From: Peribacillus cavernae
GTDB taxonomy: Bacteria; Bacillota; Bacilli; Bacillales; DSM-1321
Assembly: GCF_003989135.1 (NCBI RefSeq)
Contig: NZ_RYZZ01000007.1
Location: 292,365-356,364, forward strand
Reading direction: 5' to 3'
Length of the DNA stretch: 64,000 nt
In this document: positions 50,712 to 57,921 of the stretch, piece after piece
Numbering within the stretch: the stretch's first letter is position 1
Layout of the letters: each line of letters starts with the position of its first letter
Position numbers and translations under genes: made by a program
Notes under the pieces: generated by a model
Told to the model about the DNA's origin: nothing
Database searches by the model: none
What the model saw: the letters and a program-made list of their open reading frames with translations, nothing else

Positions 50712-52322
50712 ATGAGAAAAAAACCGTGGCTGTCCGTGTATCAGGATTTGGTTGCAGCAGAGATTGAAATCCCTGACCGCACCATTCCGCAAGTCCTTCA
50801 AAATACTGCTAAAAATTATCCTGCCCATAACGCCATTACCTTCTTTGGAAAAAAGATTACCTACCAAGAGCTGTCACATGCAGTAAACTTATTTGCTTCT
50901 TCGCTGCAGAAAAACGGTCTGCAAAAGGGAGACCGGGTGGCAATCATGCTGCCGAATTGCCCGCAGTATGTCATTGCTTATAATGGAGTATTAACTGTTG
51001 GTGCGATTGTTACACAGCTAAATCCGATGTCGGTTGAAAGGGAAATTGAATATATTCTGAATGATTCAGGTGCAGAGACGATTATCGTATTGGATGCATT
51101 ATACCCGAAAGTGAAGCAGGTTCAGCAGTCTGTTAATCTAAAGAATATTATCGTCGTAAGCCTGCAGCCATCTGGACAGGATTTCGCACCGGATTATACA
51201 TTTGACGGATTTTTAACAGCAGGAAACGGACAGGTAATCCCTGTAGAGATCGAAACAGAACATGATATTGCTGTTCTGCAGTATACCGGGGGAACGACAG
51301 GGCGGTCCAAGGGAGCGATGCTGACACACAAAAACATCCTTGCAAATGTGGTCCAGACTTATGAATTCTTCAAAGATGACGTCGAGTTTGGAAAAGAGCG
51401 CTTTTTGACAATCATTCCTTTATTCCATGTTTTCGGGATGACATCGGCAATGAACTATGCCATTTATACCGCTTCCGAATCAATTATGCTTCCGCGTTTT
51501 GAAATTGAAGAGGTGCTAAATACCATTAAAAATGAGCGGCCGACCATTTTCCCTGGTGTGCCAACCATGTATGTGGCGATCACGAATCACCCTCATGCTG
51601 AAGATTATGGGATTGATTCAATCCGTTCCTGTAACAGCGGAAGCGCCCCAATGCCGCTTGAGCTGCTTCGCGAGTTCGAAAGTAAAACAGGATCACAGAT
51701 TCTCGAGGGATATGGATTGTCAGAAGCATCGCCGACAACCCATTGTAACCCCCCGTTTGCTGAAAGAAAAGCTGGAAGCGTGGGAATCGGATTTCCTTCG
51801 ACTGATTATAAAGTAGTTGATTTGGCTACCGGAACCGAGAAAGTACCCTTCGGCGAGCTTGGCGAGTTGGTCATCAAGGGTCCGCAAGTGATGAAGGGAT
51901 ACTGGAACATGCCGGAAGAAACCGCTGTTACCTTAAAGGACGGCTGGCTTTATACAGGCGATATCGCGAGGATGGACGAAGATGGCTATCTTTATATCGT
52001 AGACCGCAAGAAGGATATGATCATTGCAAGCGGCTACAATATCTATCCGCGTGATGTCGAGGAAGTGATTTATGAACATCCGTCCGTACAGGAAGCGGTT
52101 GTCATCGGGATTCCGGATGCATATCGCGGCGAGACGGTTAAAGCGATCATTGTTTTAAAAGCAGGGAAAACAGTGACTGCTGATGAAATCATTGAATTTT
52201 GCAGAAAGAATCTGGCCGCCTATAAAGTCCCGGGTACAGTAGAATTTCGTGAACAGCTTCCTAAAACGAACGTTGGCAAAATTTTGCGCCGTGCATTGAG
52301 AGAGGAAGCCGCTGCAAAGTAA
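50712..52322 (+). CDS. long-chain fatty acid-CoA ligase (AMP-forming)
   Basis: A 536-residue acyl-CoA synthetase that activates carboxylic acids with ATP and CoA. The P-loop YTGGTTGRSKGAMLTH, the motif GYGLSEASPTTHCNP, DGWLYTGDIARMDEDGYLYI, DRKKDMIIASGYNIYP and the catalytic lysine region PKTNVGKILRRALR are all intact. It starts at ATG 50712 behind ATGGAGG. It supplies acyl-CoA to the dehydrogenases of this cluster. Chain-length preference cannot be read from sequence. Confidence 0.92.
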   Translation: MRKKPWLSVYQDLVAAEIEIPDRTIPQVLQNTAKNYPAHNAITFFGKKITYQELSHAVNLFASSLQKNGLQKGDRVAIMLPNCPQYVIAYNGVLTVGAIVTQLNPMSVEREIEYILNDSGAETIIVLDALYPKVKQVQQSVNLKNIIVVSLQPSGQDFAPDYTFDGFLTAGNGQVIPVEIETEHDIAVLQYTGGTTGRSKGAMLTHKNILANVVQTYEFFKDDVEFGKERFLTIIPLFHVFGMTSAMNYAIYTASESIMLPRFEIEEVLNTIKNERPTIFPGVPTMYVAITNHPHAEDYGIDSIRSCNSGSAPMPLELLREFESKTGSQILEGYGLSEASPTTHCNPPFAERKAGSVGIGFPSTDYKVVDLATGTEKVPFGELGELVIKGPQVMKGYWNMPEETAVTLKDGWLYTGDIARMDEDGYLYIVDRKKDMIIASGYNIYPRDVEEVIYEHPSVQEAVVIGIPDAYRGETVKAIIVLKAGKTVTADEIIEFCRKNLAAYKVPGTVEFREQLPKTNVGKILRRALREEAAAK

Positions 52323-52413
52323 TCTTAGAAAAGCAGAATCCTTATAATAAGAAAAGGCGTTGGGTATGTTATAATTTCACTGACATTTTTCAACAGATTG
52401 TGAGGATACTTGG

Positions 52414-52980
52414 GTGAAAGCGAAAATTACAGAGCATAGCGTACGGCTATTCGAAAAAAAAGGATTCAGTGAGACATCGATCCAGGACATTGTCGATTCC
52501 ATTGGCGTAACAAAAGGAACCTTTTATTATTATTTTTCCAGCAAAGAAGAATTGCTGATGGATATCCATTTTCGTTATATTGATGAACTGCTTAAACATC
52601 AGGAAAAGATTTTCCGGGATGAAACAAAAAGCTATAAACAAAAATTGTATGACATCATACTCATGCTGTTAAGCAATATCAAGAGCCAGGGAGCCAGTGC
52701 AAAGGTGTTTTTCCGTGAGATGCAAAATTTGAGCGAAGAGAGATTATCTCAAATCATCCCAAAACGTGATCAATTCCGGTTTAATATCCAGGCTATCCTT
52801 GAAGAGGGCATCAAAAAAGGGGAATTTCGGCAGGACCTGAATGCAGAGATTGTAACGTTCGGCATCCTTGGCATAGCGAACTGGAGCTACGAATGGTTCA
52901 ATCCCGAAGGCAGCATGTCTGAAAAAGAAGTAACAGATATCTTCGTGGAAATGTTTTTAAAAGGAATCGAAAGAGACTGA
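52414..52980 (+). CDS. TetR family regulator of the acyl-CoA cluster
   Basis: A 188-residue repressor. The helix-turn-helix is ETSIQDIVDSIGVTKGTFYYYF (core: DIVDSIGVTKGTFYYYF) at about 21-42. The ligand domain is of the FadR/KstR2-like group, which binds acyl-CoA. GTG 52414 follows TGTGAGG. It sits in the middle of the cluster. The two ACTAACC-type palindromes in front of the first gene and of the 3-hydroxyacyl-CoA dehydrogenase gene are the likely binding sites, released when acyl-CoA accumulates. Confidence 0.88.
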   Translation: MKAKITEHSVRLFEKKGFSETSIQDIVDSIGVTKGTFYYYFSSKEELLMDIHFRYIDELLKHQEKIFRDETKSYKQKLYDIILMLLSNIKSQGASAKVFFREMQNLSEERLSQIIPKRDQFRFNIQAILEEGIKKGEFRQDLNAEIVTFGILGIANWSYEWFNPEGSMSEKEVTDIFVEMFLKGIERD

Positions 52981-53057
52981 CAGGGGACGGGAGATGCAGG
53001 AGATGGCTTGCCAGATTTTCATCTTCCTTCCTTGTTCTTTCTTGATGTTTATTACAT

Positions 53058-53071
53058 ACTAACCAGTCAGT
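53058..53071 (+). promoter_or_regulatory. second TetR operator
   Basis: ACTAACCAGTCAGT matches the palindrome at 48560 in 12 of 14 positions and keeps the flanks ACAT and CCA. It lies 32 bp before the 3-hydroxyacyl-CoA dehydrogenase start. Confidence 0.65.
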
Positions 53072-53102
53072 CCAGAACCAACGAATTGAAGGGGGAATAT
53101 CT

Positions 53103-53987
53103 ATGACAACCGAAAAAGTCCAATCTATCTCTGTGGTTGGGGCAGGGCAAATGGGCCATCAGATTGCCATGCTATCTGCACTGGGCGGATATGAAACCAT
53201 TCTGCAGGATATGCAGGAGTCAGCATTGAAACAGGCGGAGGAAAAGCTCCATGCGATTCTGGACAAATGGGTGCAAAAAGGGAAATTAACCGAGGATGCC
53301 AAGCTTGCTGCGTTCGGACGCCTGCAATTCACCGCTGACCTGGAGGAGGCTGCATCGAAAGCCGACCTTGTCATCGAAGCAGTCGTCGAAAAACTGGATG
53401 TGAAAAGGGAGGTATTTTCCGAGCTTGAAAAATTCGCCCCTTCCCATACGATTTATGCAACAAACAGTTCGACTATCGTCAGCAGCCTGCTTGCAGACGT
53501 CACCAACCGTCCTGAAAAGGTCGTCAATATGCACTTTTTCTTTCCGCCGCTAGTAATGGATTGCGTGGAGGTAGTAATGAGTGAAGCGACCTCTGAAGAA
53601 ACAGCCCAGATTGTCCTGGAAGTGTGCGAAACAATCAACAGGACAGCCGTATTATTACGAAAAGAAATTTCAGGTTTTGTTGCAAACCGTATCCTGGGAG
53701 CGATTCAACGAGAAGCGGTTTATTTATATGAAAACGGTATCGCCGATTTCAAGGATATCGATAAGATCTGCCGCAAAGCCCTGAGCCATCCGATCGGCCC
53801 CTTCGAACTGATGGATCTATCAGGAATTGATGTTGGTTATTTCGTCATGCAGCAGCGCTTCAATGAAACGGGTAATCCGGAAGATAAGCCATTTGCCTGC
53901 ATTGAGGAAAAAGTAAAGCAGGGCCATCTTGGCAGAAAAACAGGAAAAGGCTGGTATGAATATCAAAAGATAAGCGTCAGGAATTGA
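53103..53987 (+). CDS. 3-hydroxyacyl-CoA dehydrogenase
   Basis: A 294-residue NAD-dependent beta-oxidation enzyme that turns 3-hydroxyacyl-CoA into 3-ketoacyl-CoA. The Rossmann motif VVGAGQMGHQIA is near the N-terminus. ATNSSTIVSS, NMHFFFPP with the catalytic His, and SGFVANRILGAIQREA follow, and SHPIGPFELMDLSG is in the C-terminal domain. ATG 53103 has GGGGG upstream. It begins the second transcription unit of the cluster, under its own TetR operator. Confidence 0.93.
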   Translation: MTTEKVQSISVVGAGQMGHQIAMLSALGGYETILQDMQESALKQAEEKLHAILDKWVQKGKLTEDAKLAAFGRLQFTADLEEAASKADLVIEAVVEKLDVKREVFSELEKFAPSHTIYATNSSTIVSSLLADVTNRPEKVVNMHFFFPPLVMDCVEVVMSEATSEETAQIVLEVCETINRTAVLLRKEISGFVANRILGAIQREAVYLYENGIADFKDIDKICRKALSHPIGPFELMDLSGIDVGYFVMQQRFNETGNPEDKPFACIEEKVKQGHLGRKTGKGWYEYQKISVRN

Positions 53988-54022
53988 GACCCGAATCAGC
54001 AAAGGTCAAGGGAGAGGAAAAG

Positions 54023-54427
54023 ATGATCCTGGAAACAGAAGTAACGGTCCGTTTCTGTGAAACAGATGCCCTCGGACATATCAATAATACGAGTTATTTT
54101 ATCTACCTGGAAGAATCGCGGATTAAATTTTTTGAAGCGCTTGGATACAGCATGGACACCAACGAGTGGAATTTCATCATAGCTTCGACAAAATGTGACT
54201 TTGTCAACCAGGGGTACTTTAACCAGATCTTAATGATTAAAACGTTTGTAACGAAAATTGGTACGAAAAGCTTTGAAATCAATCATGATATTGTTTGTTC
54301 CCAGACAGGCCAGCTGATTGCAAAGGGAAATGCGATCATTGTCTTTTTTGACTTTGTCGAACAAAAGAGTAAGCCAATTCCTGATTTGCTGTATGAAGGA
54401 TTAAAAAGTTACATGGTGCACAGTTAA
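54023..54427 (+). CDS. YbgC-like acyl-CoA thioesterase (4-HBT hot-dog fold)
   Basis: A 134-residue thioesterase. TVRFCETDALGHINNTSYFIYLEE (core: RFCETDALGHINNTSYF) carries the catalytic Asp of the 4-hydroxybenzoyl-CoA thioesterase family. The start is ATG 54023 with GGGAGAGG six bases upstream; a TTG at 53984 would overlap the preceding gene but has no site. It may release dead-end acyl groups from CoA during the pathway. Confidence 0.88.
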   Translation: MILETEVTVRFCETDALGHINNTSYFIYLEESRIKFFEALGYSMDTNEWNFIIASTKCDFVNQGYFNQILMIKTFVTKIGTKSFEINHDIVCSQTGQLIAKGNAIIVFFDFVEQKSKPIPDLLYEGLKSYMVHS

Positions 54428-54463
54428 ATGAACCTAAAATTCCTTAGGCGAGGAGGCAAAACC

Positions 54464-55540
54464 ATGTCGTATAAAATCGGCGAAGATACAATATTTGTCC
54501 GGAAAGGGGAGGAACTGGATCTTTCAATATTGGAACGCTTTTTACGCCGGAAGATTGAAGACCTTCCGGAAGCTCCGCTTGAGATTTTACAATTTTCCGC
54601 AGGCCATTCCAATTTAACCTATCAATTGAAAATCGGAGGCTGGGAAGCAGTCCTGAGAAGACCGCCGCTGGGGCCTGTCGCTCCTAAAGCCCATGATATG
54701 AAAAGAGAGCACTTAGTCATTTCTGAGCTCCATCCTTACTTTGAGCCGGCACCGAGGCCCATCTTGTTCTCAGAAGACAAGACGATTGTCGGAACACCAT
54801 TTTTCATTATGGAAAGAAAACATGGGCTTGTCTTTGATACGTCTTTTCCGGAGGGCTTTCAGGCAACGCCGGAAAAGTGCCGCAGGCTGTCGGAAATTAT
54901 GGTCGATAAGCTTGTCGAGCTGCACTCGATTCCGTATCAGAAAACGGGGCTTTCGGAGATCAGCAAACCAGACGGCTTTATGGAACGGCAGGTTCATGGC
55001 TGGATTTCCAGATACCTCCGTGCCAAAACCGACGATATTCCCGAAGTGGAACCACTGCTTGATTGGCTGGCAAAGCATATCCCATCCAACGGAGAAGCGA
55101 CGATCATTCATTATGACTATAAACTGAACAACGCAATGATTAATGAAGAGATAACCGACATGGTCGGCCTGTTTGACTGGGAAATGACGACAGTAGGAGA
55201 CCCATTAGCCGATTTAGGGGTAGCGATGGGATATTGGACCGAGAATAGTGATCCGGCCCAGTTAAAATCAGGGCTTGGAAAAACTTCTGTCACAGTTCTG
55301 GAGGGATTCATGACAAGAAAACAATTTATTGAAGCCTATGCAAACAAAAGCGGCAGAGATATTTCTAATATCGATTTTTATCTTACTTTTGCCTATTTCA
55401 AGCTTGCTGTCATCATTCAGCAGATCTATTATCGCTATAAAAAAGGGCAGACCAATGACCCGCGTTTTTCGCATTTCAATACGTTTGTAAAAAGTTTGAT
55501 TTTGCATGCCGGAAGCATTGCAGTCAAGGAAGCAAAATGA
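54464..55540 (+). CDS. APH-like phosphotransferase, ACAD10/11 kinase-type
   Basis: A 358-residue small-molecule kinase of the aminoglycoside phosphotransferase fold. FSAGHSNLTYQL is the nucleotide loop, VLRRPPLGP holds the ATP lysine or arginine region, IIHYDYKLNNAM is the catalytic loop with Asp and Asn, and GLFDWEMTTVGDPLADLG carries the metal Asp. The same features define the kinase half of ACAD10/11 and the LvaA kinase of levulinate degradation. With the ACAD11-like dehydrogenase at 48600 it should act on 4-hydroxyacyl-CoA. ATG 54464 follows GAGGAGG. It overlaps comB by four bases. Confidence 0.88.
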   Translation: MSYKIGEDTIFVRKGEELDLSILERFLRRKIEDLPEAPLEILQFSAGHSNLTYQLKIGGWEAVLRRPPLGPVAPKAHDMKREHLVISELHPYFEPAPRPILFSEDKTIVGTPFFIMERKHGLVFDTSFPEGFQATPEKCRRLSEIMVDKLVELHSIPYQKTGLSEISKPDGFMERQVHGWISRYLRAKTDDIPEVEPLLDWLAKHIPSNGEATIIHYDYKLNNAMINEEITDMVGLFDWEMTTVGDPLADLGVAMGYWTENSDPAQLKSGLGKTSVTVLEGFMTRKQFIEAYANKSGRDISNIDFYLTFAYFKLAVIIQQIYYRYKKGQTNDPRFSHFNTFVKSLILHAGSIAVKEAK

Positions 55541-56283
55541 AAAAAATTCATCTGCTCACTAGAAAAGAAGAAATTAATGAACAAAAAATGGCCGAGGGAG
55601 AAAAAGTAGCCGTCGTGCTTGATGTCCTGCTTGCAACAACGACGATTGTTTCTGCCTTACAGGATGGCGCCACTGAAGTTATTCCTGTTCTAAACTGCGA
55701 GGAAGCACTCACTTATGAAAAACAATATGGGATCAACACCTATATTCTCGCTGGTGAACTTGATGCCAAACCGGTAGCCGGTTTTGTCTACCCGAGTCCC
55801 GCTGTCCTTGGCGAAAAAGTGAACGGCAAAGCTCTGGTCCTCTCTACGACAAACGGCACAGTTGCTTTAAGAAAATCGATAGGAGCAAAGGAAATTTATA
55901 TTGCCTCTTTATTGAATAATCCGTTCATCGCTAAAGAAATCACAAACGATTGGCATGAGGAGACTGTCATGGTAATATGCTCCGGTAATTCAGGAGAAAT
56001 GAGTTTAGAAGATTTCTATGGAGCAGGCCATTTTATTGATTGTCTGGTAAGTGAACAGGAGGAAGAGGTTGAAATGACGGATGCAGCTCTAGCAGCCCTT
56101 TCCTTTTACAAAGGAAACAGAGAAGGCGCACTAGAAATCTTGAAATCCTCTTTAGTCGGGCGAATGTTTGACAGACATCAATTTGATTCGGAGCTGAGAT
56201 TCGCCGCCCAAAAAGGTGTTATTAACCTTGCCCCAAAATTAGAGAATGGAAGAATTGTCATCCAGGCTTCTATTAAACAATGA
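55537..56283 (+). CDS. ComB family 2-phosphosulfolactate phosphatase-like protein
   Basis: A 248-residue protein of the ComB family. In coenzyme M synthesis ComB removes phosphate from 2-phosphosulfolactate. Family segments are [61 protein letters not shown] and [13 protein letters not shown]. Bacillus does not make coenzyme M, so the substrate is likely another phosphorylated hydroxyacid. Its overlap with the APH-like kinase gene suggests work on a phospho-intermediate of the same pathway. ATG 55537. Confidence 0.85.
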   Translation: MKKIHLLTRKEEINEQKMAEGEKVAVVLDVLLATTTIVSALQDGATEVIPVLNCEEALTYEKQYGINTYILAGELDAKPVAGFVYPSPAVLGEKVNGKALVLSTTNGTVALRKSIGAKEIYIASLLNNPFIAKEITNDWHEETVMVICSGNSGEMSLEDFYGAGHFIDCLVSEQEEEVEMTDAALAALSFYKGNREGALEILKSSLVGRMFDRHQFDSELRFAAQKGVINLAPKLENGRIVIQASIKQ

Positions 56284-56486
56284 AACTGACATTTGTAGAA
56301 ACCCCTCTAACAGAGGAAGGTCTACAGAATGAAAAGTTTCAAAAGGCAATCGAGCGCAATACTGCCCTAAGAAGAGTAGGAAAAGCAAATGAGATTGCTA
56401 ATGTGATAGCGTTCGCCGCGTCACCGGAAGCTTCCTATATGACCGGAAGTGACCTGCTTGTCGATGGCGGCTGGCTGATCATGTGA
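56280..56486 (+). pseudogene. C-terminal SDR fragment
   Basis: A 68-codon frame encodes only the last quarter of a short-chain dehydrogenase: [50 protein letters not shown]. The cofactor and catalytic parts are missing. An ATG overlaps the comB stop by four bases, so the fragment may still be translated. It is not a copy of the SDR at 49842. A 5' deletion that fused comB to an SDR remnant explains it. Confidence 0.75.
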
Positions 56487-56507
56487 ATTAGAAAAGGAGG
56501 AATTCAA

Positions 56508-57287
56508 ATGGCAAAAGAAGATTTATTAGTTGACATAAAAGACTCGATCATGAACCTTACCTTAAATCGCCCCGACAGCCTGAATGCGTTCAGCCCAGAT
56601 ATGATTGTGGGCCTTCAAAGTGCAATCAAAGAAGCCGAGACAAATCCTGAGGTGCGAGTGATCGTCCTCTCCGGGGCAGGAAGATCATTTACTGCTGGCG
56701 GAGATGTGAAAACAATGGGCCGGTCATCAGCGACGGCAACGTATGATCATATCGGCCGGTTGAATCAGCTTATTTTAGCGATGAAGGAAACAGAGATCCC
56801 AATCATTGCCGCCATACACGGTTTCGCGGCGGGTGCGGGCTTTAATCTGGCACTTGCCTGTGATTTAATCATTGCCGCTGAGGACAGCAAATTCGCGCTT
56901 AGCTTTTCTCAGGTAGGGCTAATTTCCGACGGCGGCGGTTCATACTTTGTCCCAAGGCTGCTTGGCCCTCATCTTGCGAAACAATTTTTCTTTAGCGCAG
57001 AACCTGTCCCTGCCCAGAGGCTGTATGAGCTGGGAGTCATCAATCACGTAGTACCTCTGGAAAAACTGGAGGAGGAAACGATTTCCCTTGCTACCAGGCT
57101 TGCACAGGGGCCGACCAAGGCATATGGGATGATGAAGAAATTGATCAGCCACTCTTTTACAGCGAGCCTCGAGGAAATATTGGAGCAGGAACGAATTACG
57201 CAGACGATGATGGTAACGACGGAGGACCATCAGGAAGGGATTGCGGCATTTAAAGAGAAAAGAAAACCGGTTTTCAAAGGAAAGTGA
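56508..57287 (+). CDS. enoyl-CoA hydratase/isomerase family protein
   Basis: A 259-residue crotonase-fold enzyme that hydrates enoyl-CoA in beta-oxidation. Oxyanion-hole segments are LSGAGRSFTAGGDVKTM and AAIHGFAAGAGFNLALACD. The active-site region SQVGLISDGGGSYFVPRLLG has Asp-Gly where classical hydratases have the second catalytic Glu, so it may be an isomerase or a specialised member. AAAGGAGG precedes ATG 56508. Last intact gene of the cluster. Confidence 0.9.
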   Translation: MAKEDLLVDIKDSIMNLTLNRPDSLNAFSPDMIVGLQSAIKEAETNPEVRVIVLSGAGRSFTAGGDVKTMGRSSATATYDHIGRLNQLILAMKETEIPIIAAIHGFAAGAGFNLALACDLIIAAEDSKFALSFSQVGLISDGGGSYFVPRLLGPHLAKQFFFSAEPVPAQRLYELGVINHVVPLEKLEEETISLATRLAQGPTKAYGMMKKLISHSFTASLEEILEQERITQTMMVTTEDHQEGIAAFKEKRKPVFKGK

Positions 57288-57295
57288 GGAGAACG

Positions 57296-57394
57296 ATGAA
57301 AGCAATCCATCTAAAAGAATACGGTGGACCGGATGTTTTAGATAAGATTGAAATTGATAAACCTGTACCCAAAGGAAATTGGTTTTGGAAGTGA
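57296..57394 (+). pseudogene. N-terminal fragment of a zinc-binding/quinone oxidoreductase (MDR)
   Basis: A 32-codon frame with a good ribosome binding site (GAGGAG) encodes MKAIHLKEYGGPDVLDKIEI, the typical start of MDR family oxidoreductases, but stops after about 27 family residues. The rest of the gene (about 300 codons) is absent. The cluster therefore ended originally with one more reductase. Confidence 0.75.
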
Positions 57395-57569
57395 GACGTT
57401 AATCAGGGGCTCTTTCTTTATTATTTTCCTCCGATGATTTTAGGTGTATTTTGGCCCAATGGATATTGAAATATGCTGTATAATTGTGCGAATTTTTACC
57501 CCACTATATAAAGAGGCTTCTTTTAGAGGCCGTCCGATCTTCTAAGACATGTTGGGGAAGGTGAAGGAA

Positions 57570-57728
57570 TTGAAAAGAAAAGCAAATGTGGATGGTGCAA
57601 TAAAAGCCAGTAAAACGCCTAAACGCAATCAAGGCGTTGATGAATTTTCGAATGAATTCGCTAGCGATGAAAATGCGATGAAGGGTGCCAATCGAAATTC
57701 GAAGCATGGCAGAAAAGGTAGAGGCTAA
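57570..57728 (+). CDS. tiny spore-protein-like peptide A (gamma-SASP-like motif)
   Basis: A 52-residue basic peptide. TTG 57570 has AAGGTG six bases upstream; GTG 57561 is possible. The middle reads GVDEFSNEFASDENAMKG, which resembles the repeat FGTEFASETNAQQV of gamma-type SASP (SspE). The ends are rich in Lys and Arg. It overlaps the next gene (TAATG), and the two share the motif, so they are likely paralogues. Spore storage-protein function is an inference from the motif. Confidence 0.6.
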   Translation: MKRKANVDGAIKASKTPKRNQGVDEFSNEFASDENAMKGANRNSKHGRKGRG

Positions 57729-57874
57729 TGAAAAATAATAAAAAGCAATTGCAGGAAGAAAAACCTAATTCCAATGTACGCGAAGAATTTGGCAACGAAT
57801 TTACCGGGGACATGAATGCTGCGAAAATATACGATGTTCTTCTATCTGACAAGAAAGACAAGAAGCGTAAATAA
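57728..57874 (+). CDS. tiny spore-protein-like peptide B (gamma-SASP-like motif)
   Basis: A 48-residue peptide starting at ATG 57728, which overlaps the previous stop, with AAAGGTAGAGG upstream. VREEFGNEFTGDMNAAK again matches the gamma-SASP pattern F-x-x-EF-x-x-x-x-NA. The tail DKKDKKRK is basic. It is followed by a strong hairpin. Together with peptide A it forms a two-gene unit not seen in standard SASP lists known to me. Confidence 0.6.
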   Translation: MKNNKKQLQEEKPNSNVREEFGNEFTGDMNAAKIYDVLLSDKKDKKRK

Positions 57875-57883
57875 CATGAAAAA

Positions 57884-57912
57884 AATGGCCATGAGCAATA
57901 CTCATGGCCATT
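57884..57912. terminator. terminator between peptide B and the radical SAM gene
   Basis: AATGGCCATGAG and its exact complement form a 12-bp stem with loop CAATA; on the reverse strand a T run follows. Confidence 0.8.
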
Positions 57913-57921
57913 ACTGGATTA

